From: Sulfurimonas sp.
GTDB lineage: Bacteria; Campylobacterota; Campylobacteria; Campylobacterales; Sulfurimonadaceae
Direction: 5' to 3'
Length of the DNA: 6,657 nt
NCBI GenBank assembly: GCA_015663215.1
Contig: DQSP01000088.1
Span: 1 to 6,657, forward strand
Positions 1 through 6,379 of the stretch are shown here, piece after piece. The position numbers and the translations under genes were made by a program. Below the pieces are notes generated by a model that was not told the DNA's origin, made no database searches, and saw only the letters and a list, made by a program, of their open reading frames with translations. Every line of letters starts with the position of its first letter. The first letter of the stretch is position 1.

Positions 1-1402
1 CCTTTGTTGTGAGGTTGATTATGTCATCTTTGGCATCATTGAGTGTTTCATTTGCTTTGAGTATTCCGTTTTTGCTCTCTATAGCATCATCAATTGCACT
101 CATAATAGTAGTGAGGATATTAGACGTTTCAGTAGTCGCTTCTGATACTAAAACAACAGACTCTTCAACATGTTGTCCAACTGTTACTGCTGTTGTTGAG
201 AGCTGGTGTGAGATTGCTACATTCTCATCACTAGAGTTTTTTGCTTGACTTATAGTCTCTTCTACTCTATTTATAAAGTTGTTCATAGCATCGGCAGTTT
301 GACCTATCTCATCTTGTGTATTAACATTTATAACTCCGGTAAGGTTTCCTGTTGCTAAGTCATTTGAAACACGGCTCATTTCAGTTAATGCTTTTATAAT
401 ATTGAGTGATATGATATATCCCATAACAATAGAAATGAGTACTAGGAGAATATTTATAATGAGTAAATATATGAGAGCATTAAATTCATCATTGTGAATT
501 CTTTTAATATTTTCAATTAGATGTACAGATAATGCATCTTCAACATTTTTGAGTAGATTAATTTTTTTAGTTATTGTTGAAAACCAGTAAGAAGCTTCTA
601 TGTTAAAATCAGAAACCTCTTTTTCGCTTAAAATAGCTTGTCTCATTCTGTTGACATCATCGACTATAGAACCAGAAACTGTTTGTTTAAAATCCTCTAT
701 ACTTTCTTGTGTTGATAAAATCTCAAAAGATTTTAAGAAGCTACTCTGCTGGACAATCAAAGAGTTAAATTTTATTTTATCTGTATTTGAAGCATGTGCA
801 CTACTAAATATAGCACTACCTATAGCTCTCTCGATTCCTGCTCTCTCTTTAGAGTATAAAAAGTTTGCATAAGCATCAAGCTCTTTAACTATAGTTGCAA
901 TACTCGCTTCATTTGCTAAGCGAGCTATGGCATCAAGAAATGAAGTGTTAATACCTGTGTAGTATTTAATAGCATCTTTTTTAGAGATACTTAAGGACTG
1001 TACTTGCATGCGAATACTGTTTATTCTATTATATTTTTGTAGTGCCTCTTGTAACTCGGAGACAAACTTAGGAGGAAGAGTATCTAAGTCGTAAGTTTTA
1101 ATTTTATTTGTCAACTCTTGGTATTTTGTATTTGTAGAGGATTTTTGATTAGTGAGTGTATCTACAAATTTAGTACCTTTAGAACTAAGAAAACCTGCTG
1201 TAGCACCACGTTCTTTTTGAGTTTCATGAACAAGACTACTCATCTTAACAGATAATTCTAGGGCATCTTGTAAGACATATACCTCATTAACAACACGGTT
1301 TTTTTCAATAACAGAGGTACCTATCTGATAGACAAGAGCAAGTGTTGGAATGATGAAAATTAAAAAAAGTTTTACTCGTATACTGAGTTTATTGATAAAC
1401 AT
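1..1402 (-). CDS. Methyl-accepting chemotaxis protein with NIT sensor domain (C-terminus beyond the left edge)
   Basis: This is a transmembrane chemoreceptor that would pass periplasmic ligand binding to CheA/CheW. The frame is open from ATG at 1402 to the window edge, about 467 codons, so the C-terminal signalling hairpin tip is not seen. In order: a short cytoplasmic start, TM1 at about residues 11-28, a helical periplasmic domain at about 35-305, TM2 at about 308-332, HAMP at about 332-382 (with the DEIGQTADAMN signature), then the start of the methylation helices. The periplasmic part looks like a NIT domain (nitrate/nitrite-sensing family, as in NasR): it has KERGATAGFL at 63-72, a second arginine motif KERAGIERA at 185-193, and YWF at 272-274 near its end. 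These arginines are the likely anion-binding residues by family analogy. The ATG is preceded by AAGG six bases upstream. It is probably transcribed alone from its own promoter. Ligand identity is inferred, not shown. Confidence 0.9.
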   Translation of the reverse strand, partial: MFINKLSIRVKLFLIFIIPTLALVYQIGTSVIEKNRVVNEVYVLQDALELSVKMSSLVHETQKERGATAGFLSSKGTKFVDTLTNQKSSTNTKYQELTNKIKTYDLDTLPPKFVSELQEALQKYNRINSIRMQVQSLSISKKDAIKYYTGINTSFLDAIARLANEASIATIVKELDAYANFLYSKERAGIERAIGSAIFSSAHASNTDKIKFNSLIVQQSSFLKSFEILSTQESIEDFKQTVSGSIVDDVNRMRQAILSEKEVSDFNIEASYWFSTITKKINLLKNVEDALSVHLIENIKRIHNDEFNALIYLLIINILLVLISIVMGYIISLNIIKALTEMSRVSNDLATGNLTGVINVNTQDEIGQTADAMNNFINRVEETISQAKNSSDENVAISHQLSTTAVTVGQHVEESVVLVSEATTETSNILTTIMSAIDDAIESKNGILKANETLNDAKDDIINLTTK

Positions 1403-1412
1403 GAAGAACCTT
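1403..1412 (-). promoter_or_regulatory. Ribosome binding site of the chemoreceptor gene
   Basis: On the minus strand AAGG (1412 to 1409) lies six bases before the ATG at 1402. This supports that start, which also places the first membrane segment close to the N-terminus, as expected for a chemoreceptor. Confidence 0.55.
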
Positions 1413-1433
1413 TATTGGAAAATATAGATTGGG

Positions 1434-1439
1434 ATTATA
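1434..1439 (-). promoter_or_regulatory. Likely -10 box (TATAAT) for the chemoreceptor gene
   Basis: A perfect TATAAT reads on the minus strand in the 49-base gap between the L,D-transpeptidase stop and the chemoreceptor ATG. The predicted transcription start near 1427 would give a leader of about 25 bases containing the AAGG ribosome site. No clear -35 hexamer is seen, which is usual for sigma-70 promoters of Campylobacterota. I see no sigma-54 (GG/GC) or obvious flagellar sigma-28 pattern here. Confidence 0.45.
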
Positions 1440-1451
1440 TTCTATTCTTGC

Positions 1452-2132
1452 TTAAGGTACATACTTTAAATCAGGGTATAGCATTTGAACTTCTTTAAGG
1501 GAATGTTTTGAAATCTGGATAAGTAAAGGATTTTTCTTCTTATCAAGTAATAAAATAATCTTTTTTAAACTACTTTCATCCATTGAAGTACAGCCTGCCG
1601 TTGATGCATTTATATCTTTTTGTATATGTAAAAAGATACAAGAACCTCGTCTAAACTCTCCCTCTTTGTTATGTGCTACTGTTACACCGTATTTGTATTG
1701 TTTGTCACTGCGTTTCATAAACTCAAAACTTTTCTCATCTCCATTTTCTTGGATGATATGGTTGTAAAAGTTTGATGAAGAGTCATCAATACAGATGAGT
1801 TCTTTTGAAGTATATAAATAGGGAAGTTTATAATTATTTTGATGTGAGTAGCCAAAAATGTTTGTGAGTTTAAAAACTCCAGCAGGAGCTTTTCTATCGC
1901 CTTCATATTTAAGAGGTTCATCATCTCTTTGGGTGAGTTGTACTTCTCCAAGACCCCATCCTAGTCCATTTGTTCCAAGGTTTACTTCTGTACTCAGTAG
2001 TATTTTATTATCTTCATAAAATGTTAGTCTTGCCTTGGATGTATTAAAATCATCAGCAACAACCAAGATGATTTGTTGGGATGAAAACAGGAAAATTGGA
2101 AATATTATTAAAATTAAGATACTTTTTATCAT
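1452..2132 (-). CDS. Exported L,D-transpeptidase of the YkuD/ErfK type
   Basis: Probably acts in the periplasm on peptidoglycan stem peptides, forming 3-3 cross-links or exchanging the terminal residue. Read from ATG at 2132 it is 226 residues. A hydrophobic N-terminal segment (about 2-17) looks like a signal peptide or anchor without a clear cleavage site. The core fits the single-domain YkuD family (COG3786 type): GDRKAPAGVFKL at 78-89, a GYSHQNNYKLPY segment, then GSCIFLHI at 163-170 with His169, and TAGCTSM at 178-184 with Cys181 as the probable nucleophile. There is no LysM or other wall-binding domain. The frame extends upstream to a TTG at 2162 (ten more residues, also hydrophobic). 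Neither start has a good ribosome site, so I prefer the ATG. It lies 49 bases before the chemoreceptor on the same strand and is divergent from the GNAT-like gene. Its exact substrate cannot be told from sequence. Confidence 0.85.
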   Translation of the reverse strand: MIKSILILIIFPIFLFSSQQIILVVADDFNTSKARLTFYEDNKILLSTEVNLGTNGLGWGLGEVQLTQRDDEPLKYEGDRKAPAGVFKLTNIFGYSHQNNYKLPYLYTSKELICIDDSSSNFYNHIIQENGDEKSFEFMKRSDKQYKYGVTVAHNKEGEFRRGSCIFLHIQKDINASTAGCTSMDESSLKKIILLLDKKKNPLLIQISKHSLKEVQMLYPDLKYVP

Positions 2133-2140
2133 AAAGTATG

Positions 2141-2173
2141 GTACTATTACTATTAAGTACAAACGCTTAAGTA
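2141..2173. promoter_or_regulatory. Possible operator: inverted repeat and direct repeats in the divergent region
   Basis: GTACT (2141-2145) and AGTAC (2156-2160) form an inverted repeat with a 10-base spacer, placed just upstream of the transpeptidase ATG. In addition TTAAGTA occurs twice in direct orientation (2153-2159 and 2167-2173), 14 bases apart. Such short AT-rich repeats can arise by chance, so regulator binding is only a suggestion. Confidence 0.2.
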
Positions 2174-2181
2174 TCGTTTTT

Positions 2182-2187
2182 TATAAA
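2182..2187 (+). promoter_or_regulatory. Possible -10 box (TATAAA) for the GNAT-like/antiporter pair
   Basis: TATAAA follows a T-run (2175-2182) in the divergent gap and would start transcription near 2194. That leaves a leader of about 14 bases carrying only a weak GGA (2197-2199) ribosome site, eight bases before the ATG at 2208. It is the best candidate promoter for the two plus-strand genes. No -35 hexamer is evident. Confidence 0.35.
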
Positions 2188-2207
2188 TTTAATTTTGGAA
2201 AAATATT

Positions 2208-2828
2208 ATGAGTATTAAAATTAAACAAGCAAAAGCTGAAGATAGTGCTTTTTTAGCACAGATGATTTTGCAAAGTTCTCGTGCAGGAAAAAAGGATGGT
2301 CTCTTTGATCTCCTTTTTGGCACAAATGATAATAAAATAATTTTACAAAGACTAGAAGAGTTAACAAAGACAGAAGCGAAAAGCCATTGTCATTTTAGCA
2401 ACTTTCTTATAGCAGAGCTAAACGGAAAGTCTGTAGGAACACTGTGTAGCTATGAGCCACGCATCTCAACTAAAGAGGTGTTTATAAAAGCTCTTACTGA
2501 GATAGGCTGTAGTGATCAAAATGCAGCACTAGAAGTTATGTTTCTATGTGACTTCAAGCTTAACAATAGAACACTTATATTTGATTTTATGGAAGAGCTT
2601 GAAGGCTTTATAGATGTAGGTGTTTTAAAAGCACTTATGCAGAAGTCACTTTTAACGGCTCGTTTAAAAGGTTATAGAATAGCACAAACTATGATAGAAA
2701 TCGGTTCTTTAGAGTCAGAACTTTTTTATAAGAAAATGGGCTTTAAAAAAGTACAACAAAAAGAGTGTGAACTCTATAAAGAAAAATTTGGTCGTAGTGG
2801 TATGTCTTTGATGAGCATTGAGTTTTAG
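2208..2828 (+). CDS. GNAT-family N-acetyltransferase-like protein with degenerate CoA loop
   Basis: This 206-residue soluble protein is probably cytoplasmic. GNAT features are an N-terminal IKIKQAKAEDSAFLAQMI strand and helix, the hairpin FLIAELNGKSVGTLCSYEP (about 66-84), a helix ending in LLTARLKGY (about 148-156), and FYKKMGFKKV (173-182), the usual C-terminal signature before the last strand. About 45 residues (86-130) of mostly helical sequence sit between the hairpin and the expected fourth strand. The pyrophosphate-binding loop (Q/R-x-x-G-x-G/A) normally found before the long helix is not recognisable: the sequence goes from FIDVGV straight to LKALMQ. The fold is well supported, but catalysis is less certain and the substrate is unknown. 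The stop codon is 5 bases from the antiporter ATG, so the two genes are probably co-transcribed. The ATG is the first methionine after the divergent gap. Confidence 0.75.
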   Translation: MSIKIKQAKAEDSAFLAQMILQSSRAGKKDGLFDLLFGTNDNKIILQRLEELTKTEAKSHCHFSNFLIAELNGKSVGTLCSYEPRISTKEVFIKALTEIGCSDQNAALEVMFLCDFKLNNRTLIFDFMEELEGFIDVGVLKALMQKSLLTARLKGYRIAQTMIEIGSLESELFYKKMGFKKVQQKECELYKEKFGRSGMSLMSIEF

Positions 2829-2830
2829 GA
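2826..2830 (+). promoter_or_regulatory. Ribosome binding site of the antiporter overlapping the upstream stop codon
   Basis: AGGA overlaps the TAG stop of the GNAT-like gene (2826-2828) and lies just before the ATG at 2834. This arrangement suggests translational coupling of the two genes. Confidence 0.5.
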
Positions 2831-2833
2831 CTT

Positions 2834-4213
2834 ATGTTTGAACCGACTTCCCTCTCTCTTCTTCCCTCTCTCTTAGCAATAGCTCTAGCACTCTATAGTA
2901 AAAATGTCATTCTTTCTCTCTTTAGTGGAGTGGTTTTAGGAGTGCTTTTTTTAAATGACTTCGCCATCATAGACTCTCTCAATGCACTTTTTATTCTCTT
3001 TAGTTCTTTAATGCAAAAACCTTGGATACTTAAAACTCTAATCTTTGTGGTACTAGCAGGCTCTGTTATGGCTTTAATAGAAAAAAGTGGTGGTGTTAGT
3101 GGTTTTGTAGACTTTGTTCTCACCCGACATTCTCTTGTAAAGTCAGAGCGTTCGGCTTTGATGCTGAGTTATATACTCGGTATTATTATCTTTATAGAGA
3201 CATCTATAACGGCATTAGTATCTGGTGCAGTGGGAAAACCACTCTGTGATAAGTACAAAATCCCCCATGAGAAACTAGCCTTTGTATGTGACTCTACCTC
3301 TGCACCAATCGGCTCACTTATCGTTCTTAATGGCTATGGAGCATTACTTTTAGGACTTATAACTACACAGATATCTTTAGGGTACATAGAACAAGATGCG
3401 ACACAGATGCTCATAAATTCGCTCAAGTATAATTTTTATGCGATGTTTGCATTGACTGTGACATTTATCTTTATATACTTTGGGGTGAACATCGGTCCTA
3501 TGAAAAATGTATCCTATAAGTCTCAAACGCGAGTACAAGTAAATACAGATATAAAAAGTATGTACCTGATGCTTCTGCCTGTATCTATGATGGTTATTCT
3601 TGTTTTTGTGTTTTTATACATTACAGGAGATGGAGAGATACTCAAAGGAAGTGGCTCTTCTTCTATCTTTTACACTATGCTCACAACAACTCTATTTACA
3701 TTACTTTACTATGTAGGAAGTAAAAATATGTCTTTTAGCACTTGGGGTAAAACTGCATACTCAGGTGCTAAGTCTTTTATACCCATCACCTTTATACTAG
3801 TCTTCGCGTTTGCTATGGGAAATGTAACAGGGGAGTTAAAGACTGGTATCTACCTCTCTACACTTGCAAGTGAAAATGTAAGTGTATACTTTTTGGCTGC
3901 GATAATATTTCTTTTGAGCTCTGTTATATCTTTCTCAACTGGTACTTCATGGGGAACTTTTAGCATTATGATACCCATCGCTGTTCCTATGGCAGTTGGC
4001 ATGGATGCTAACATAGCTTTATGTTTAGGTGCAGTTATAAGTGGAGGAATTTTTGGTGATCACTGCTCGCCTATCTCGGATACTACTATCATATCGTCGA
4101 TGGCGAGTGATTGTGAGCTTATATCACATGTTAAAACACAACTCCCTTATGCACTTATAAGTGGAAGTTTAGCATTTCTTATGTTTATTGCATTTGCAGT
4201 TATTTCTGACTAA
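2834..4213 (+). CDS. NhaC-family Na+/H+ antiporter-like membrane protein
   Basis: A 459-residue inner-membrane protein with about 11-12 hydrophobic segments, matching the NhaC-type antiporter family (COG1757). Members exchange cations or organic ions for protons or Na+. Family marks visible are two related half-motifs expected of an inverted-repeat transporter, CDSTSAPIGSL at about 152-162 and GDHCSPISDTT at 408-418, and the GTSWGTFSIMIPIAVP segment from residue 370. Asp153, Asp409, His410, Ser412 and Asp416 are candidate ion-site residues. The length is usual for the family. Hydrophilic loops near residues 225-240 separate the halves. The substrate cannot be assigned: NhaC relatives include Na+/H+ and malate-Na+/lactate antiporters. 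It follows the GNAT-like gene closely and ends 4 bases from the convergent exonuclease gene, with no room for a terminator between them. Confidence 0.9.
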   Translation: MFEPTSLSLLPSLLAIALALYSKNVILSLFSGVVLGVLFLNDFAIIDSLNALFILFSSLMQKPWILKTLIFVVLAGSVMALIEKSGGVSGFVDFVLTRHSLVKSERSALMLSYILGIIIFIETSITALVSGAVGKPLCDKYKIPHEKLAFVCDSTSAPIGSLIVLNGYGALLLGLITTQISLGYIEQDATQMLINSLKYNFYAMFALTVTFIFIYFGVNIGPMKNVSYKSQTRVQVNTDIKSMYLMLLPVSMMVILVFVFLYITGDGEILKGSGSSSIFYTMLTTTLFTLLYYVGSKNMSFSTWGKTAYSGAKSFIPITFILVFAFAMGNVTGELKTGIYLSTLASENVSVYFLAAIIFLLSSVISFSTGTSWGTFSIMIPIAVPMAVGMDANIALCLGAVISGGIFGDHCSPISDTTIISSMASDCELISHVKTQLPYALISGSLAFLMFIAFAVISD

Positions 4214-4217
4214 AACT

Positions 4218-4958
4218 TTATTGCGCTAGTGCAGAGTTTATAGAGTAACGCATATCATCATCTAGATTTTCCATAGAGCTAAGCATCCATCTGAGATAAC
4301 CAGCATCTTCTCGAGCCACTTCGACTAACTCTTTTCCCTTGTGTTTTCCAAAACGAAATGTTTTTACAAGTATAGGTGTGTTCGTTAGGTCTACCATCTT
4401 CTCCACTGGATTTTCACTCGGATATGCCTCTTGCACTAAAACACGAAGTTTTGAAAGTAGTAGTTTAAGCACAAGTACATCACCGATGGCATCATGTGCT
4501 TTTACAACAACACCAAGAGCTGCTGCTTCTTTTTCTTCTTCTTTATAGAGATCCATTTTATAGCGAAAGTACTGCAGTCTATGTGCTTCTTCATCAGGCA
4601 GTATATGTTTGGCGACTCTAAGAGTATCTATGATTTTCATTTGAGGATTAAAACCCTCTTTTTCAAGCATCTTAATATCAAAAGGCGCATTGTGAATGAT
4701 GAGATAGTTATCGTTTGTATTTAACTCTTCTAGTCGTTTATAAGCAGAAGTTTCAGTACAGATAGGCTTACCATCAAGTAAGTCAGGGGTGATCCCGTGA
4801 ACTTCCATTGCACCAAAACCTATGGGAATATCACTAGAGTTAAACTCATTGTGAACCTCTATGGGATTTGTACCAAGAACTATGTAGCCTAGTTGTATAA
4901 CTCTATCTGTATCACTTACACCTGTTGTTTCTGTATCTAGTATTATATATTTTGCCAT
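4218..4958 (-). CDS. exoX: Exodeoxyribonuclease X-type DEDDh 3'-5' exonuclease
   Basis: A 246-residue cytoplasmic exonuclease. The N-terminal DnaQ-like domain (about 3-172) shows ExoI DTETTG (Asp8, Glu10), a MEVHGIT segment (51-57) typical of DnaQ/ExoX, ExoII HNAPFDIKML (Asp94) and ExoIII AHDAIGD (His155, Asp160), so all five DEDDh metal and catalytic residues are present. A short C-terminal domain (about 190-246) carries FGKHKGKE and AGYLRWML, which match the ExoX-like C-terminal domain. The order of domains and length (E. coli ExoX is about 220 residues) make ExoX a better fit than the DnaQ epsilon subunit. Family role: degrading DNA 3' ends in mismatch repair and recombination. The ATG at 4958 overlaps the TAA stop of the upstream DUF4139 gene by one base (TAATG). 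A GAGAG ribosome site at 4972-4968 lies 9 bases upstream inside that gene, so translation is probably coupled. Confidence 0.88.
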   Translation of the reverse strand: MAKYIILDTETTGVSDTDRVIQLGYIVLGTNPIEVHNEFNSSDIPIGFGAMEVHGITPDLLDGKPICTETSAYKRLEELNTNDNYLIIHNAPFDIKMLEKEGFNPQMKIIDTLRVAKHILPDEEAHRLQYFRYKMDLYKEEEKEAAALGVVVKAHDAIGDVLVLKLLLSKLRVLVQEAYPSENPVEKMVDLTNTPILVKTFRFGKHKGKELVEVAREDAGYLRWMLSSMENLDDDMRYSINSALAQ

Positions 4959-6319
4959 TATTTTTTACTCTCATAATTTACATTGAATTTTTTTGTAGTG
5001 TTTGCTTCTACATTTATGCTAAAGGTAACTGAATTTCCCTTAGTAAAAGTGTAAGCTTCATCTGTTTTGATTTTAGAATCTTTATGTGTGTTAAATGGTA
5101 CTAAGATTTCTACTGTTTTGTTGGTGTCAGCACTATTTATGATTGTATACTCCATATCAACATTAAACCAGCCATCTCTATCACTGCGTTTAGTTGTTTT
5201 TTGACTCACTTTGAGGTCGAAGTTTGTACCAGTTTGTATTTTTATAATACTATTTTTAGGAGTATGCTTTATGCTATTTTCACCCAAAAGTATAGTTTTG
5301 CCATCAAGTTGTGAGTAGATACGGATGTCACCTTGAGGAAGAGGAATACTAAGACCCTTAAACGCAATGAACTGACTTACATCACTTTTTTGCTCACCTC
5401 TTTGATAGAGTGGATTATTGAGAGTTGTAGAGTAGAGTCTCTCAATACTAATGTTGTTTTCTTGCACAAATTTTATCTGTGTTGTCTCGTTGTTGGCAAG
5501 AGTTACATCAAAAGGTATAGTGTAAAAATGATAACCCTCAAAAGATTGCTCTTTTACCTGTGGTGCATCGCTCATAGCACCAAAAGCTCGCATATTTTTG
5601 CGAAGTAGCTCAGGTCTCATCTGTTTTTTGTGTATATCTCCTGCTAAGAGAGAGAGTTTAGTTGACTCAAACTTCTTGCCACTTCTGTTGTTTATACTTA
5701 CCCAGCCTGTAAGGTTTGCACTCTTTTCATCTACATTTAAAATATAGTTACTTTTAAAACTAATTTGAGAGATAAGATAGTCAAGTTTCATAGTTGTTTT
5801 TGTGTCTGTTTTTGTTTTTATGTTCCAAACAAGAGAGGGTTTTGTGATGAGTGTCTCAGGAATATGCTCAAACATAATGTCATCACTCTTTACTGTAATG
5901 ATCTTATAGTCGAGAGTTTTTACAAGTGCTTTTTGTCCACTATGAGAGAGTAGGGTTGCTGTTATGATTTTAAACTCATTTCTATTTTTGAGTAGTCGAA
6001 CTTCTACTTTTTCCCCGATGTGGGCTTCTAAAAGTTTAGCTTGTGTGAGTGAGTCAAACCTATACTGTTGTGAGTAGAGTGTGACATTTGGAGATATTTC
6101 TACATTTATAGAGTCTGTTTGAACACTTTTGGCAACTCCTTTGTAGATAATGCTTGTATCAGCAGTATTAAGTTCTAAGTCGCGTTCTTCATGGACTAAA
6201 CCTAAGTTAGAGTTGTAGACGACTAAAGAGCCATTTTTTATTTTCTTTGAGAGTGTTGCACTAAAGAGCGAACTACCCAATATAAGTGTTGCGAGAAATG
6301 CAGTTGTAATTTTTTTCAT
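4958..6319 (-). CDS. Exported DUF4139 domain-containing protein
   Basis: A 453-residue protein with a clear Sec signal peptide (MKK, hydrophobic core to about residue 18, probable cleavage after SLFSA at 21), so it is periplasmic or cell-surface. The N-terminal part (about 30-150) contains short beta segments such as GSLVVYNSNLGLVHEERDL. From about 160 it matches the DUF4139 family (COG5316-like): PSLVWNI, then LDYLISQISFKSNYILNV, ANLTGWVSINNRSGK (201-215) and KLSLLAGDI. It continues as beta-strand-rich sequence to the C-terminus (GWFNVDMEYTI at 383-393, KTVEILVPF). No catalytic residues or lipobox are evident. The function of the family is not established. It is the first gene of a pair with ExoX, with a good AAGGGG ribosome site (6330-6325) five bases before the ATG. 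Divergent transcription from the DUF819-type gene begins 60 bases away. Confidence 0.85.
   Translation of the reverse strand: MKKITTAFLATLILGSSLFSATLSKKIKNGSLVVYNSNLGLVHEERDLELNTADTSIIYKGVAKSVQTDSINVEISPNVTLYSQQYRFDSLTQAKLLEAHIGEKVEVRLLKNRNEFKIITATLLSHSGQKALVKTLDYKIITVKSDDIMFEHIPETLITKPSLVWNIKTKTDTKTTMKLDYLISQISFKSNYILNVDEKSANLTGWVSINNRSGKKFESTKLSLLAGDIHKKQMRPELLRKNMRAFGAMSDAPQVKEQSFEGYHFYTIPFDVTLANNETTQIKFVQENNISIERLYSTTLNNPLYQRGEQKSDVSQFIAFKGLSIPLPQGDIRIYSQLDGKTILLGENSIKHTPKNSIIKIQTGTNFDLKVSQKTTKRSDRDGWFNVDMEYTIINSADTNKTVEILVPFNTHKDSKIKTDEAYTFTKGNSVTFSINVEANTTKKFNVNYESKK
4968..4972 (-). promoter_or_regulatory. Ribosome binding site of the exonuclease gene inside the DUF4139 gene
   Basis: GAGAG on the minus strand, nine bases before the ATG at 4958, lies within the last codons of the DUF4139 gene. 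With the TAATG overlap this points to translation of both products from one mRNA. Confidence 0.45.
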
Positions 6320-6324
6320 AAATG

Positions 6325-6330
6325 CCCCTT
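6325..6330 (-). promoter_or_regulatory. Ribosome binding site of the DUF4139 gene
   Basis: AAGGGG on the minus strand lies five bases before the ATG at 6319, the strongest ribosome site in the window. It confirms this start, which also yields an ideal signal peptide. Confidence 0.65.
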
Positions 6331-6333
6331 GAA

Positions 6334-6362
6334 ATTATATACTTATGATACACTTATAAAAA
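6334..6362. promoter_or_regulatory. Divergent promoter region for the DUF4139 and DUF819-type genes
   Basis: This AT-rich stretch must serve both directions. On the minus strand there are TATAAT (6339 to 6334) and TATCAT (6350 to 6345). TATAAT would start transcription inside the ribosome site, so TATCAT is the more plausible -10 for the DUF4139 gene, with a leader of about 19 bases. On the plus strand TATAAA (6355-6360) is the candidate -10 for the gene starting at 6380. A TTGAAA at 6329-6334 is 20 bases away, too far for a standard -35. Exact boxes are uncertain. Confidence 0.35.
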
Positions 6363-6379
6363 AAATACAGAGCAACAAT

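Noticed and set aside
9..872. Plus-strand open frames of 79 and 90 codons (9-248 and 600-872)
   Set aside because: They lie antisense to the chemoreceptor gene, which has a continuous frame with recognisable NIT, membrane and HAMP segments. The antisense peptides show no recognisable family pattern.
1715..1951. Second minus-strand frame of 78 codons inside the L,D-transpeptidase gene
   Set aside because: It is out of frame with the transpeptidase, whose catalytic motifs on both sides show that the main frame is intact and not frameshifted.
2893..3123. Minus-strand frame of 76 codons inside the antiporter gene
   Set aside because: It is a shadow of the NhaC-family gene, with no ribosome site and no recognisable domain.
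4221..4236. Near-palindrome around GCGCTAGTGC as a bidirectional terminator
   Set aside because: It has two mismatches in ten bases, has no T-run and lies inside the exonuclease coding sequence, so it does not make a convincing hairpin terminator.
4339..4724. Two overlapping plus-strand frames (4339-4548 and 4494-4724) inside the exonuclease gene
   Set aside because: They are antisense to a gene with a complete DEDDh motif set. Their Ser- or Phe-rich peptides are typical of reverse-complement artefacts.
5333..5953. Plus-strand frames (5333-5608 and 5765-5953) inside the DUF4139 gene
   Set aside because: They are antisense shadows, with peptides rich in Cys, Phe and Lys and no family resemblance.
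6334..6339. Perfect TATAAT as the promoter of the DUF4139 gene
   Set aside because: Transcription would start inside the AAGGGG ribosome site and remove part of it. TATCAT ten bases further upstream fits better.
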